From Bacteroidota bacterium (GTDB taxonomy: Bacteria; Bacteroidota; Ignavibacteria; Ignavibacteriales; Ignavibacteriaceae), in assembly GCA_021796135.1 (NCBI GenBank), contig JAJYOQ010000030.1, positions 1 through 17,209 on the forward strand: a stretch of DNA of 17,209 nt, read 5' to 3'. Shown piece after piece: positions 1 through 8,337 of the stretch. The first letter of the stretch is position 1. Each line of letters starts with the position of its first letter. The notes under the pieces are model-generated. The model searched no databases. It saw only the letters and a list, made by a program, of their open reading frames with translations, and was not told the origin of the DNA. The position numbers were made by a program, and so were the translations under genes.

Positions 1-804
1 TTTTAAGAATTCACATAGCTCATCTATGGACTTAACATTTGGAGTATAGATTTCTTTTAATTCTGAGCTTTTATCATCTCTCTTTACCGGAATAACCTTT
101 GATTTTGCAACCTCAACATTTGCTGCGTAACCGCATGATTTGCAATATGCTACAGTATCTTCGCCGGCATCGGATTGAACCATAAATTCTTCCGAACCGG
201 TTCCTCCCATTGCTCCGCTAGATGCTCCTACAATAAAGTACTTTAAATCGCATCGATCGAATATTCTTCTGTAAGCTTTATCGTGAAGTTCATACGATTT
301 GTCGAGTCCTTCCCAGGCCGCATCAAATGAATAAGAGTCCTTCATTAAAAATTGTCTGCCGCGAATGACGCCGCTTCGCGGTCTAGCTTCATTCCGAAAT
401 TTGGTCTGGATCTGATACCATATTTGAGGCAGATCTTTGTAAGATTTTAAAACATTTCTTGCATGGAATGTCATTATTTCTTCATGCGTTGGTGCTAAAA
501 TATAATCGCGGTTCTTTATATGAAACATTGTATCACCGAAAGCTTCCACGCGGTGTGTCTCTTCCCATATCTCCCTTGGATTTAAGCCGGGGAGATGAAA
601 TTCTTGACCTCCGATAAAATCCATTTCTTCTCTGATGATTTGAGAAATTTTCTTTATTACCTTATATCCGAGCGGTAGGAATGAATAAATTCCGGCTGAT
701 AACATTCTAATCATCCCGGATCTTAACATATAAATATGACTTGCAACAACTGCGTCGTTAGGTACTTCTTTTAATGTAGGAACGAAAGATTTACTTAATT
801 TCAT
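1..804 (-). CDS. proS: Prolyl-tRNA synthetase, N-terminal part (3' end outside window)
   Basis: Charges tRNA-Pro with proline in the cytoplasm. The minus-strand reading frame is open from an ATG at 802-804 to the window edge and gives 268 residues of an enzyme usually about 570 long, so roughly the second half is missing. The class II synthetase core is visible: the motif 1 region around residues 28-47 (LSAGIYSFLPLG), motif 2 and its loop at 133-160 (TKFRNEARPRSG, then RGRQFLMKDSYSF), and the TxEE-type segment PTHEE at 105-109. From about residue 200 the sequence (GTGSEEF..., then CKSCGYAAN at 221-229) enters the insertion/editing domain of bacterial-type ProRS; the C221/C224 pair could bind metal. 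It is transcribed divergently from the desaturase gene. No clear Shine-Dalgarno sequence precedes the ATG. The family assignment is firm. Confidence 0.95.
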   Translation of the reverse strand, partial: MKLSKSFVPTLKEVPNDAVVASHIYMLRSGMIRMLSAGIYSFLPLGYKVIKKISQIIREEMDFIGGQEFHLPGLNPREIWEETHRVEAFGDTMFHIKNRDYILAPTHEEIMTFHARNVLKSYKDLPQIWYQIQTKFRNEARPRSGVIRGRQFLMKDSYSFDAAWEGLDKSYELHDKAYRRIFDRCDLKYFIVGASSGAMGGTGSEEFMVQSDAGEDTVAYCKSCGYAANVEVAKSKVIPVKRDDKSSELKEIYTPNVKSIDELCEFLK

Positions 805-843
805 ATAGTTTTTTTCTTATATCTGATTTTTCTTAATATTTTT

Positions 844-872
844 ATTATAATTTATGAAATAAAAATAGCCAA
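844..872 (-). promoter_or_regulatory. Candidate sigma-70-type promoter for proS
   Basis: On the minus strand, TTGGCT (867-872) and a perfect TATAAT (844-849) are separated by 17 nt, which would place the start of transcription about 30-35 nt before the proS ATG. This rests on sequence match alone, in a region so AT-rich that chance -10 boxes are common. Confidence 0.4.
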
Positions 873-1028
873 ATGAACAAGTTTATCATAATTCATAAAT
901 ATTTTGCTTCTGTTCAATTTGTTATAAAAAGTGATCTAGGGTTCAGCAGAAAGAATTGCGCTTTAAAATAATAGGATATTAACATTAGTTGCTTTATTTT
1001 AAATAATAACCTAAGGAAAGCGGATAGC

Positions 1029-2033
1029 ATGTTTGATCAAAAAAATTTTACATCAAGATTTGAAATAATTAATAGCCTTGAAGGGTTTGTAAACCAGAAT
1101 ATTCATGAATTATTAAGACCTGTTAAAGAAAGCTGGCAGCCGAATGATTACCTGCCTGATATGCGTTCTGAAGAATGGCATGATGAACTTGTCCAATTTA
1201 GGCAAATAGCCAAATCATTGCCGGATGATTTGCTTGTGGTTCTAATCGGAGATATGGTTACAGAAGAAGCCTTGCCTACATATCAAACATGGCTAAACCG
1301 ATTAGAAGGGATTACTGATATAACCGGAAACAGTGAAAACGGATGGGCAAAATGGAGCCGCGGCTGGACTTCCGAAGAAAATCGTCATGGTGACTTACTA
1401 AATAAATATTTATACCTTACCGGAAGAGTCGATATGAGAGCTATTGAGGTTACTATTCATCATTTAATAAATAATGGGTTTGATCCAAAAACTGAGAATG
1501 ATCCTTACCTAGGATTTATATATACTTCTTTTCAGGAAAGAGCTACTAAAATTTCTCATCGAAATGTCGCTACCCTCGCTAAAAAAGCTGGAGACGAGCA
1601 GCTTCATAAGATTTGCGGGGTAATTGCCGGAGATGAAGCTCGCCATGAAAAAGCTTACCGACTATTTATGTCTAAAATATTTGAGATTGATCCGATTCAA
1701 GCAATTCTATCATTTTCCAAAATGATGAAGACAAAAATTTCTATGCCCGCAATATTAATGTATGACGATAACGATAAAAGTTTATTTGCAAATTTTTCTA
1801 AAGTTGCGCAAAAACTAGAAGTTTATACGGTAAAGGATTACGCTGAAATTATTAGTAATCTTGTAAAAGGTTGGAATATTGAGAAATTATCGGGTTTATC
1901 TGATATTGCGGCAAAAGCTCAAGATTACTTATGCACCCTTTCTGATAGATACCTGGCAATTGCTAGCAGACTCTCTTTTTCTGGAACTGCTGAAAAGTTT
2001 AGCTGGATTTTTAATAGAGAAATAAGTTTATAA
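1029..2033 (+). CDS. Acyl-[ACP] desaturase, soluble diiron (plant stearoyl-ACP desaturase type)
   Basis: Introduces a cis double bond into an acyl chain carried on acyl carrier protein, using O2 and reduced ferredoxin; a cytosolic step in unsaturated fatty acid synthesis. At 334 aa it matches the mature length of the family. All six diiron ligands can be placed by alignment from memory to the castor enzyme: E79 (TEEALPTYQ), E117 and H120 (EENRH), E170 (TSFQERAT), E203 and H206 (DEARH), with the same spacings of 38, 53 and 33 residues between glutamates. Long segments such as HGDLLNKYLYL and SPYLGFIYTSFQER-like 159-172 are almost plant-identical, and the C-terminus ends in FSWIFNRE. There is no transit or signal peptide. 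AAGGAAAG at 1013-1020 is the likely ribosome binding site. Regiospecificity (delta-9 or other) cannot be read off the sequence. Confidence 0.95.
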   Translation: MFDQKNFTSRFEIINSLEGFVNQNIHELLRPVKESWQPNDYLPDMRSEEWHDELVQFRQIAKSLPDDLLVVLIGDMVTEEALPTYQTWLNRLEGITDITGNSENGWAKWSRGWTSEENRHGDLLNKYLYLTGRVDMRAIEVTIHHLINNGFDPKTENDPYLGFIYTSFQERATKISHRNVATLAKKAGDEQLHKICGVIAGDEARHEKAYRLFMSKIFEIDPIQAILSFSKMMKTKISMPAILMYDDNDKSLFANFSKVAQKLEVYTVKDYAEIISNLVKGWNIEKLSGLSDIAAKAQDYLCTLSDRYLAIASRLSFSGTAEKFSWIFNREISL

Positions 2034-2069
2034 ATTCTTAAAGATTTTAAAGAATTATTATTTCTTATT
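2033..2069 (+). terminator. Weak stem-loop terminator after the desaturase gene
   Basis: AATTCTT (2033-2039) and AAGAATT (2050-2056) form a 7-bp stem with a 10-nt loop starting at the stop codon, followed by a T-rich run (2058-2069). The stem has only one G-C pair, so this is a tentative call. Confidence 0.3.
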
Positions 2070-2120
2070 TGTTAACTTTACACTCCGTTACCCTAGAAGA
2101 TATCGAATATTTTTTACTAC

Positions 2121-2134
2121 GGAGAAAAATTATG
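2121..2134 (+). promoter_or_regulatory. Ribosome binding site fixing the start of the DUF885 gene
   Basis: GGAG at 2121-2124 lies 7 nt before the ATG at 2132-2134. The same frame can be extended upstream to a TTG at 2069, but that start has no comparable site and would bury the signal peptide 21 residues inside the protein. Confidence 0.7.
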
Positions 2135-3805
2135 AAATTCGCTTTCCTTATACTAATCATATTTTCATTTGAGGTTTTTGCACAGCAAAATGATTCTCTT
2201 CAAAAACTAGCTAAAGATTTTTTTGCCTGGCGTAAGATTGAACAACCAATTACCGGTGATGATGTCCCTCGAATTGAAAGACCGAACGGATGGATCGCAG
2301 ACTATTCTCCAAAAGCTTTAAAAAAATATGAAAAAGACTATAATGTTTTCAGCAGGAGATTAAATAAATTATCAAGGGAAAACTGGTCTATATCAGATAG
2401 CGTAGATTATCTTCTTCTTCGTTCGGCGATTTCACGGGTCAACTGGGAATTGAACATACTCAAACTTCCTGCAAGGGATCCCGATTTTTATGTTCATCAG
2501 TCTGCCGGATCTGTTTACGAACTTCTCGTCGTAAGCTCACCAATTGATAGTATTCGAGAAAGAAATATAATTCTTCGTTTAAATTCAATTCCACTTATTC
2601 TTAAATATGCTGAAATAAACTTAAATAATCCTATAGCTTCATTCACTGATATTGCATTAGAAGATATGGATAATATCCATGAAAATCTTACTAAAACAGA
2701 ATTGGCGCTTGAAAAGATATTTCCGTCTTCGTTACATAATAAATTAAAAACTTCATTTGAAAATGCTGAATTGGCTTTCGATAAATATATCGAATGGCTT
2801 AGATCTAAAAGAAGTAACATGTCGGATAATTATTCTATCGGCAAAAAAAAATTTATATATTTTCTAAAAAACATTGCTATTATTCCCTATACTCCTGATC
2901 AGTTATTGGATATGGGTGAAAATGAATTTAATCGTTCAGTCTCCTTTGACTTGTATCAAAGTTTACTTGATAAAGGATTATCCAAACCAAAATTATTTCC
3001 AAATGTTGATGCACAAATTAAAGAAGCCGGAATTGACGAGTTAGAAATTCGTAAATTTTTAGTTGAAAATAATATTATGTCTGTCCCTTCTTGGGTAAAA
3101 CATTACAAAGATGAAAAAATTCCCGATTATGTAGCTCCGTTATCCGGTTTGGGAGAAGATGATGATTTTACTTCTCCTAACCGGTTAAACGAAAATTGCA
3201 TTAGATATATTCCTAATCCATCACCAAATCTTTCATTCTTTAATTTAGCTTCTGCCGAAGATCCTCGTCCCATCATTATACATGAAGGAGTGCCGGGACA
3301 TTACTTTCAGCTTGTCCTATCATGGAAAAATTCGGATCCGATACGCCGCCATTACTTTGATTCCGGAGCAAATGAAGGAATAGGTTTTTATCTTGAAGAG
3401 TTGATGCTTCAGTTCGGGTTATTCAATAATTCCCCTAATACCAAAGAAATAATTTATCGCTTCATGCGGCTTCGCGCACTTCGGGTTGAAGTCGATATAA
3501 ACCTGGCACTTGGAATATTCACGATTAAAGATGCAGCAAAATATTTAGCAAAGACTGTTCCAATGAATTACAAATCAGCTATAGGTGAAGCAAAATTTTT
3601 TGCACAGACTCCCGGACAGGGGATGAGCTACCAAATAGGCAAAATACAAATATTAAAATTTCTGTCTGATGCTAAGATGAAGCTGGGTGATAAATTCAAT
3701 CTAAAAGATTTTCATGATTACCTTCTTCAGAATGGAAATGTTCCTATTTCTCTACTTCGCTGGGAATATCTCGGTCTAAACGATGAGGTAAAAAAACTTT
3801 GGTAA
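2132..3805 (+). CDS. Secreted DUF885-family putative metallopeptidase
   Basis: Probably an exported zinc-dependent peptidase; the substrate is unknown. With the ATG at 2132 the protein is 557 aa and begins with a signal peptide (MKFAFLILIIFSFEVFA, then QQ). Family hallmarks lie in the C-terminal half: HEGVPGH at 384-390, an HExxxGH zinc-binding motif followed by FQ; ANEGIGFYLEEL around 413-424, which matches the usual EGWA-x-Y-x-E element and could supply the third metal ligand; and TPGQGMSYQIG around 493-503, the conserved C-terminal element. The N-terminal half is helical and poorly conserved. It is followed after 37 nt by a dipeptidyl-peptidase gene on the same strand, so the two probably form one secreted peptide-degrading unit. 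The coding sequence carries a run of nine A (2843-2851). The family is clear; peptidase activity is inferred. Confidence 0.88.
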   Translation: MKFAFLILIIFSFEVFAQQNDSLQKLAKDFFAWRKIEQPITGDDVPRIERPNGWIADYSPKALKKYEKDYNVFSRRLNKLSRENWSISDSVDYLLLRSAISRVNWELNILKLPARDPDFYVHQSAGSVYELLVVSSPIDSIRERNIILRLNSIPLILKYAEINLNNPIASFTDIALEDMDNIHENLTKTELALEKIFPSSLHNKLKTSFENAELAFDKYIEWLRSKRSNMSDNYSIGKKKFIYFLKNIAIIPYTPDQLLDMGENEFNRSVSFDLYQSLLDKGLSKPKLFPNVDAQIKEAGIDELEIRKFLVENNIMSVPSWVKHYKDEKIPDYVAPLSGLGEDDDFTSPNRLNENCIRYIPNPSPNLSFFNLASAEDPRPIIIHEGVPGHYFQLVLSWKNSDPIRRHYFDSGANEGIGFYLEELMLQFGLFNNSPNTKEIIYRFMRLRALRVEVDINLALGIFTIKDAAKYLAKTVPMNYKSAIGEAKFFAQTPGQGMSYQIGKIQILKFLSDAKMKLGDKFNLKDFHDYLLQNGNVPISLLRWEYLGLNDEVKKLW

Positions 3806-3842
3806 AATATTTTATAATCCTTTATCTGAAAGGTTTGGAATT

Positions 3843-6026
3843 ATGATAAAATCTTACTTTAAAATATTCATTATTTTAATTCTTATAATTGTATATAAAA
3901 TAAACGCACAGGAAAAAAAATTTCTTACTCTGAAAGACATTTATGATTCAACAAAGTTAAATGGTACTGAAGTAGAAAATATTCAATGGAATCCTAATGG
4001 CAGCACATTTACATATACTAAGGATAATAATCAAAGCGGCTTACTAGATATATACGAACACAATGTTTCATCCGGAAAGGATTTTATTCTCGTCAAAGGT
4101 TCACAATTAGTTTATAAAAGCAAAACTATTTCAATGAGCCATTATAGTTGGACAGAAGATGGGAAGTTTCTTTTAATAGAGGGACCCGAGACGGCGATTT
4201 GGAGGCATTCCAGACAGGCCCCTTTTTACTTGTATAATATTACAACAAAAAAAATAATTGCTCTTGCAAATAATAGTCCTCATCTTCGTAATGTTAAATT
4301 ATCTCCTGATGGCAAATATGTCGGCTTCGTAAGGAATCATAATATTTATGTTGTCAATTTATTGACCGATAATGAAAAAGAAATAACCCATGATGGAACT
4401 GATAATATACTAAATGGGGAATTTGATTGGGTGTATGAAGAAGAGTTCGGATTAGCCGATGCATGGCGCTGGTCACCAGATGGGACAAAAATAGCATTCT
4501 GGCGTGTTGATCAGACCAGAGTCAAAATATTCCATCTTGTTGATGAAATGGGAATTTACAATTCGGTTTTCAATCTTAAGTATCCGAAAGCTGGCGAACA
4601 AAACTCAATTATTAAAATTGGTGTAGCAGATTTAACTAACGGTAAAACATCATGGATGGATATTGGGAAAAATGATGATATTTATATCCCTCGAATTTAT
4701 TGGACTAATTCTTCAAGCAAGTTAGCAATATTAAAATTAAACAGGCGCCAGAATCATCTTGAAATGATGATAGCAAATTCTATCACAGGAAAAACGAAAT
4801 CAATTATAAAAGATACTGATTCATGTTGGGTTGATATTCAAGATGATATACAATTCCTTAAAAAGAAGAATGAAATTATTTGGACTTCAGAAAAAAGCGG
4901 TTTTAGGCATATATATCTTTATGATTATTCCGGAAATTTAATAAAACAACTTACAAGTGGGCATTGGGAAGTCAGTTCTGTTGCCGGTGTTTCAAATGAC
5001 GGATGGTGTTATTTCTACGGGACGAAAGATTCTCCGATCGAACAAAATTTATATCGTGTTAAGCTGGATGGCTCCGGTTTGGAGAGAATATCTACTGAAC
5101 CCGGATGGCATGATGCCATATTTTCGCCTAATTATAAATATTATATAGATTATTACTCAGATATTAAAACACCTACTAAGACCATATTAAGAAAATCGGA
5201 TGGCTCCCTAATCAGCATTTTAGATGAAAACAAAATAGCGGCTCTAGATAGTTATAATTTGACTTATCCTGAATTCCTGAAAGTTAAAACAAGTGACGGC
5301 ATTCAGCTTAATGCATATATGATTAAACCGTATAATTTTGATCCGCAAAAAAAATATCCGGTTATTGTTTATGGTTATGGCGGACCTGGATCGCAAATGG
5401 TTGTGGATCGCTGGGGTGGCAGTAGAACTTTGTGGCATCAATTTATGGCTGAACATGGCTTTATTGTTTTTTGCCTGGATAATCGCGGCACAGGCGGACG
5501 CGGAAAATCATTTAAAGATTTAGTCTATCGCGATTTAGGGAAATGGGCAGTTAATGACCAAATTGAAGGTGCTAAATTTCTTGCTTCGCTGCCTTATGTG
5601 GATTCATCCAGGCTTGGTTTTTGGGGATGGAGTGGAGGCGGATATTTAACTTTAATGATGATGACAAAAGCTGCCGGTTATTTTAAAGTCGGTGTTGCAG
5701 TTGCGCCTGTAACCGATTTCCATCTATATGATGCACCATGGACTGAAAGATATATGGATTTGCCAAAAAATAATATTGAAGGTTATAATTCAGCCAGTGT
5801 ACTTACTTATTCCGATAAATTGAAAGGCAAATTATTGATTATTCATGGAACAACCGATGATAATGTCCATTTTCAAAATACTCTTCAACTTGTCAATAAA
5901 TTTGAAGCAGAATTAAAGCCATTTGATTTAATGGTATATCCAAACCGAAATCATCGTATATCTGGAGGTAAGACACAACTTGATTTGTTTATGAAAATTA
6001 CAGGATATTTTATGGAAAATTTGTAG
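3843..6026 (+). CDS. Dipeptidyl-peptidase IV-like serine peptidase (S9B), exported
   Basis: Removes N-terminal dipeptides, classically X-Pro or X-Ala, from peptides in the periplasm or at the cell surface. 727 aa with a signal peptide (hydrophobic 5-19, INA then Q at 21-23). Residues about 30-470 form the beta-propeller (DPPIV_N) and about 500-727 the alpha/beta hydrolase domain. The amine-binding element DWVYEEEFG at 195-203 carries the two glutamates (E200, E201) that mark true DPP-IV-type enzymes. The catalytic triad is S597 (GWSGGGY), D672 (HGTTDDNVHF) and H704 (RNHRI); the oxyanion-hole segment is YGYGGPGS at 510-517. Here the nucleophile elbow is GWSGGGY rather than the common GWSYGGY. 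GAAAGG at 3828-3833 is the likely ribosome binding site, and the gene is probably co-transcribed with the DUF885 gene upstream. It converges on the rhodanese gene. Confidence 0.95.
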   Translation: MIKSYFKIFIILILIIVYKINAQEKKFLTLKDIYDSTKLNGTEVENIQWNPNGSTFTYTKDNNQSGLLDIYEHNVSSGKDFILVKGSQLVYKSKTISMSHYSWTEDGKFLLIEGPETAIWRHSRQAPFYLYNITTKKIIALANNSPHLRNVKLSPDGKYVGFVRNHNIYVVNLLTDNEKEITHDGTDNILNGEFDWVYEEEFGLADAWRWSPDGTKIAFWRVDQTRVKIFHLVDEMGIYNSVFNLKYPKAGEQNSIIKIGVADLTNGKTSWMDIGKNDDIYIPRIYWTNSSSKLAILKLNRRQNHLEMMIANSITGKTKSIIKDTDSCWVDIQDDIQFLKKKNEIIWTSEKSGFRHIYLYDYSGNLIKQLTSGHWEVSSVAGVSNDGWCYFYGTKDSPIEQNLYRVKLDGSGLERISTEPGWHDAIFSPNYKYYIDYYSDIKTPTKTILRKSDGSLISILDENKIAALDSYNLTYPEFLKVKTSDGIQLNAYMIKPYNFDPQKKYPVIVYGYGGPGSQMVVDRWGGSRTLWHQFMAEHGFIVFCLDNRGTGGRGKSFKDLVYRDLGKWAVNDQIEGAKFLASLPYVDSSRLGFWGWSGGGYLTLMMMTKAAGYFKVGVAVAPVTDFHLYDAPWTERYMDLPKNNIEGYNSASVLTYSDKLKGKLLIIHGTTDDNVHFQNTLQLVNKFEAELKPFDLMVYPNRNHRISGGKTQLDLFMKITGYFMENL

Positions 6027-6075
6027 TCTCTATAATTATAATAAGAGATATCAAATTCAATATAAGACTATGGTA

Positions 6076-6603
6076 CTATCTCGAAACTGGATAACCTTTT
6101 CTTTCCCAATCTCTTGTGAAATTATTTTCAAGATATAAAACTTTAACGTTTTTATATCCTAAATCAACAAGGGTTTTATATGCCGGCCTGACATTGGGGC
6201 ACTCATTCCATTCACAGCAGCCACAATATATTACAATATTTTTATTAAAAGGCACATTTTTAAGAGCTGACTTCAGTTTTGCTAATCCATTGATATTGGA
6301 TGCTGGTCCTGCATATATTGATCCAGGTATATGGCCCTGGCCATATAAAAAATCAAAACCGATATCAATAATTAATGGTTTTGTGCGGTTTGTTTTTTTA
6401 AGCTCATTAAATAAGTCCTTTGCATTAACTGTCTGTTTAAGAGTTAATTGATCCGATACTTTTGTCCGGACTTCTTTATTAGGCTTTTTATTGCTATAAA
6501 TTTTACCTTGAGCAAAATTATTTATAGTAGTAAAGGTTAATAACAAGCAGAACAAGGATATAAAAGATAAATTTATAAGATTGAAATTTGTTTTGGTTTT
6601 CAT
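6076..6603 (-). CDS. Exported rhodanese-like protein with Cys-rich active-site loop
   Basis: A single rhodanese-type sulfur-handling domain, exported. 175 aa; residues 1-31 look like a signal peptide (basic start, hydrophobic 11-23, NFA then Q). The domain runs from about residue 55: KPLIIDIG at 75-82, GHIPGS at 90-95 (the usual substrate-side motif), and VIYCGCCEWNECPN at 124-137. The cysteine after VIY (C127) aligns with the rhodanese nucleophile; C129, C130 and C135 are extra. The usual D-x-R before the GHIPG motif is D-I-G here. The loop resembles a rhodanese subfamily with CGCCPW...CPN that I recall from other bacteria, so the cysteines are probably conserved in that group. AGAAGG at 6610-6615 is a good ribosome binding site. 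It lies 111 nt downstream of the permease gene on the same strand and may be co-transcribed. The substrate is unknown. Confidence 0.85.
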   Translation of the reverse strand: MKTKTNFNLINLSFISLFCLLLTFTTINNFAQGKIYSNKKPNKEVRTKVSDQLTLKQTVNAKDLFNELKKTNRTKPLIIDIGFDFLYGQGHIPGSIYAGPASNINGLAKLKSALKNVPFNKNIVIYCGCCEWNECPNVRPAYKTLVDLGYKNVKVLYLENNFTRDWERKGYPVSR

Positions 6604-6714
6604 TTATTACCTTCTAAAAAATTATTTTTATCGATTAAAAAAATTGATTTCATAACAAAAAAGTGTACCTGCAGCTAATATAATTCGGAAAAATATATTT
6701 ATACTCAAATTAAA

Positions 6715-8337
6715 TCACAAATCATCAAGTTTGATTAACTCTTTACTTTCTTTTGTAAAAGAAAGACCAAATAACATTAGAGCTAAAACCAAATAAGCCA
6801 TCGTAAATTGATATGGAATTTGCTGAATAATCCCTTGTAAATTCCATGGGAAATAAATATCTCCGTCCGGAATAGCAGAGTGAATAATTCCAAAAAAAGT
6901 AAATGCTGCCATAATAATTAAATATACTGATGCTTGTTTTAATTTTCGGTCAATAAGCTTAGAAACAAAGGCTCCCCACAGCATTGCTGTTAATATAAAA
7001 CCATTCCCTAATGCAACAATGACAAGAGTTTCCGGTAAAACCTTGCCGGGTAATGTCATTAATTGATTAAATTTATCAGCTGGAATAACATCTGGATTGC
7101 TTAGCTTGATTTGAAGCATTCTAGCGATATTGGGGAACAATGAAAATGCGACAGCTGTTGTATGATGTGGCGGAATCGCCTTGAAAGCTTGTACTGTAAT
7201 ATCAAGAGCTACGAAAATCAGAATCGGTGCTAAAACAGCTCTTGGAATCAAGTCTACAAAAAATGAAACATAACCTAAGACACCTCCCAAGCCGATGAAT
7301 AAACCAGTTAGCAATGTATATCCGGCACGGCTTCCCATAGCCTTGTAAGCGGGTTGACCAATATAAGGAGTAGTTTGCGCAACTCCTCCGCAAAGTCCGG
7401 CAACTAATGTAGAGCAGGCTTCTACTAATAAAATATTTCTTGTATTATAGTCGTCTCCTGCCACTCTTGCGCTTTCGGTAACATTAATTCCCCCGACAAT
7501 AGTTAGTATGGCAAATGGTAAAGCAATTGGAATATATTTTAACGCTGCGACAAACCCATAAATAAAACTCATCGTAGGAACAGGTGTTCCAAAATGCAAT
7601 TGCATTGACGGAGCTACAAAATCAACTCCAAAAAATTTCATCGGTGCAAAAATATAATAGAGGATAGTGCCTATTAAAACAGCTGCAAATACACCCGGAA
7701 TTCTTTTGGGCAAATTGATTTTTGCAACTAGGGTGTACAAAATTAGACCGAGTGAAATCATTCCTATAATCGGCAATCCAAATACGTCAATCAAAGGAAT
7801 GAACCCTATTAATGCGAGCCCGATTCCGGCAAGGCTACCAAGTAATCCTGCCTGAGGTACAATTTTTTGAATCCAGCCGCCAATAAATGAAAAAATTAAT
7901 TTTACAATACCGATAATAATCATTGTAGCCATTCCGATATACCAAGTCATCATAGCAGCATCTCGAACGGGCATTCCCTGAGCTTTTAAATATATGAATG
8001 AAGGACCTAAAACAGTTAATGCTATCCCTATTGTTGATGGCGTATCTAATCCAAGCGGCATTGCCGTCACATTAGGATTATTCGTTTTCTTTGCTAAACG
8101 AAATGCCATATAAGTGTAAATAAGATCTCCGAATAATACTCCGAATGCAGTTCCAGGAAACATTTTTCCATATACAATATCAGCCGGATACTTAAAAGCA
8201 AATATTAAAATTCCTGAAAGAAAAGATAAAACAGTAAGATTATCAACCATTAACCCGAAAAATCCGTTTATATCTCCGGCAACAAACCATCGATATTTAA
8301 TATTGGATTCAATTGAAAATTTTTTTGATCCTGCCAT
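6715..8337 (-). CDS. NCS2/xanthine-uracil-type permease, substrate unknown
   Basis: Integral inner-membrane transporter of 540 aa with about 12-14 hydrophobic segments. It resembles the nucleobase:cation symporter-2 group and its AzgA branch: the paired structural repeats begin with GDINGFFGLMVDN (21-33), and the stretch GVAQTTPYIGQPAYK (318-332), followed by GSRAGYTLLTG, corresponds to the binding-site half-helix seen as TTTxYIES in AzgA. VTESARVAGDD at 286-296 carries a glutamate (E288) near the position of the substrate-contacting acidic residue of these carriers. The family signature is divergent and no purine or pyrimidine genes flank it, so nucleobase transport is only one possibility. 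AAGGGAA (8343-8349 region, minus strand) precedes the ATG. It is divergent from nifJ across a 402-bp gap. Confidence 0.75.
   Translation of the reverse strand: MAGSKKFSIESNIKYRWFVAGDINGFFGLMVDNLTVLSFLSGILIFAFKYPADIVYGKMFPGTAFGVLFGDLIYTYMAFRLAKKTNNPNVTAMPLGLDTPSTIGIALTVLGPSFIYLKAQGMPVRDAAMMTWYIGMATMIIIGIVKLIFSFIGGWIQKIVPQAGLLGSLAGIGLALIGFIPLIDVFGLPIIGMISLGLILYTLVAKINLPKRIPGVFAAVLIGTILYYIFAPMKFFGVDFVAPSMQLHFGTPVPTMSFIYGFVAALKYIPIALPFAILTIVGGINVTESARVAGDDYNTRNILLVEACSTLVAGLCGGVAQTTPYIGQPAYKAMGSRAGYTLLTGLFIGLGGVLGYVSFFVDLIPRAVLAPILIFVALDITVQAFKAIPPHHTTAVAFSLFPNIARMLQIKLSNPDVIPADKFNQLMTLPGKVLPETLVIVALGNGFILTAMLWGAFVSKLIDRKLKQASVYLIIMAAFTFFGIIHSAIPDGDIYFPWNLQGIIQQIPYQFTMAYLVLALMLFGLSFTKESKELIKLDDL

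Noticed and set aside
2069..2131. TTG start extending the DUF885 protein by 21 residues
   Set aside because: The ATG at 2132 has a GGAG site at good spacing and begins directly with a signal peptide.
2515..2820. 101-codon minus-strand reading frame inside the DUF885 gene
   Set aside because: It is antisense to a conserved coding region, with no ribosome binding site and a composition typical of a shadow frame.
2843..2851. Run of nine A in the DUF885 coding sequence as a slippage or phase-variation site
   Set aside because: A-runs of eight or nine recur in this AT-rich window, the frame is intact, and nothing suggests programmed frameshifting.
6027..6048. Small inverted repeat TCTCT...AGAGA in the convergent gap after the dipeptidyl-peptidase gene
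   Set aside because: Five base pairs with an AT-rich 12-nt loop and no T-run on either side are too weak to call a terminator.
6116..6451. 111-codon plus-strand reading frame opposite the rhodanese gene
   Set aside because: It is fully antisense to a convincing rhodanese, starts without a ribosome binding site, and its translation resembles no family.
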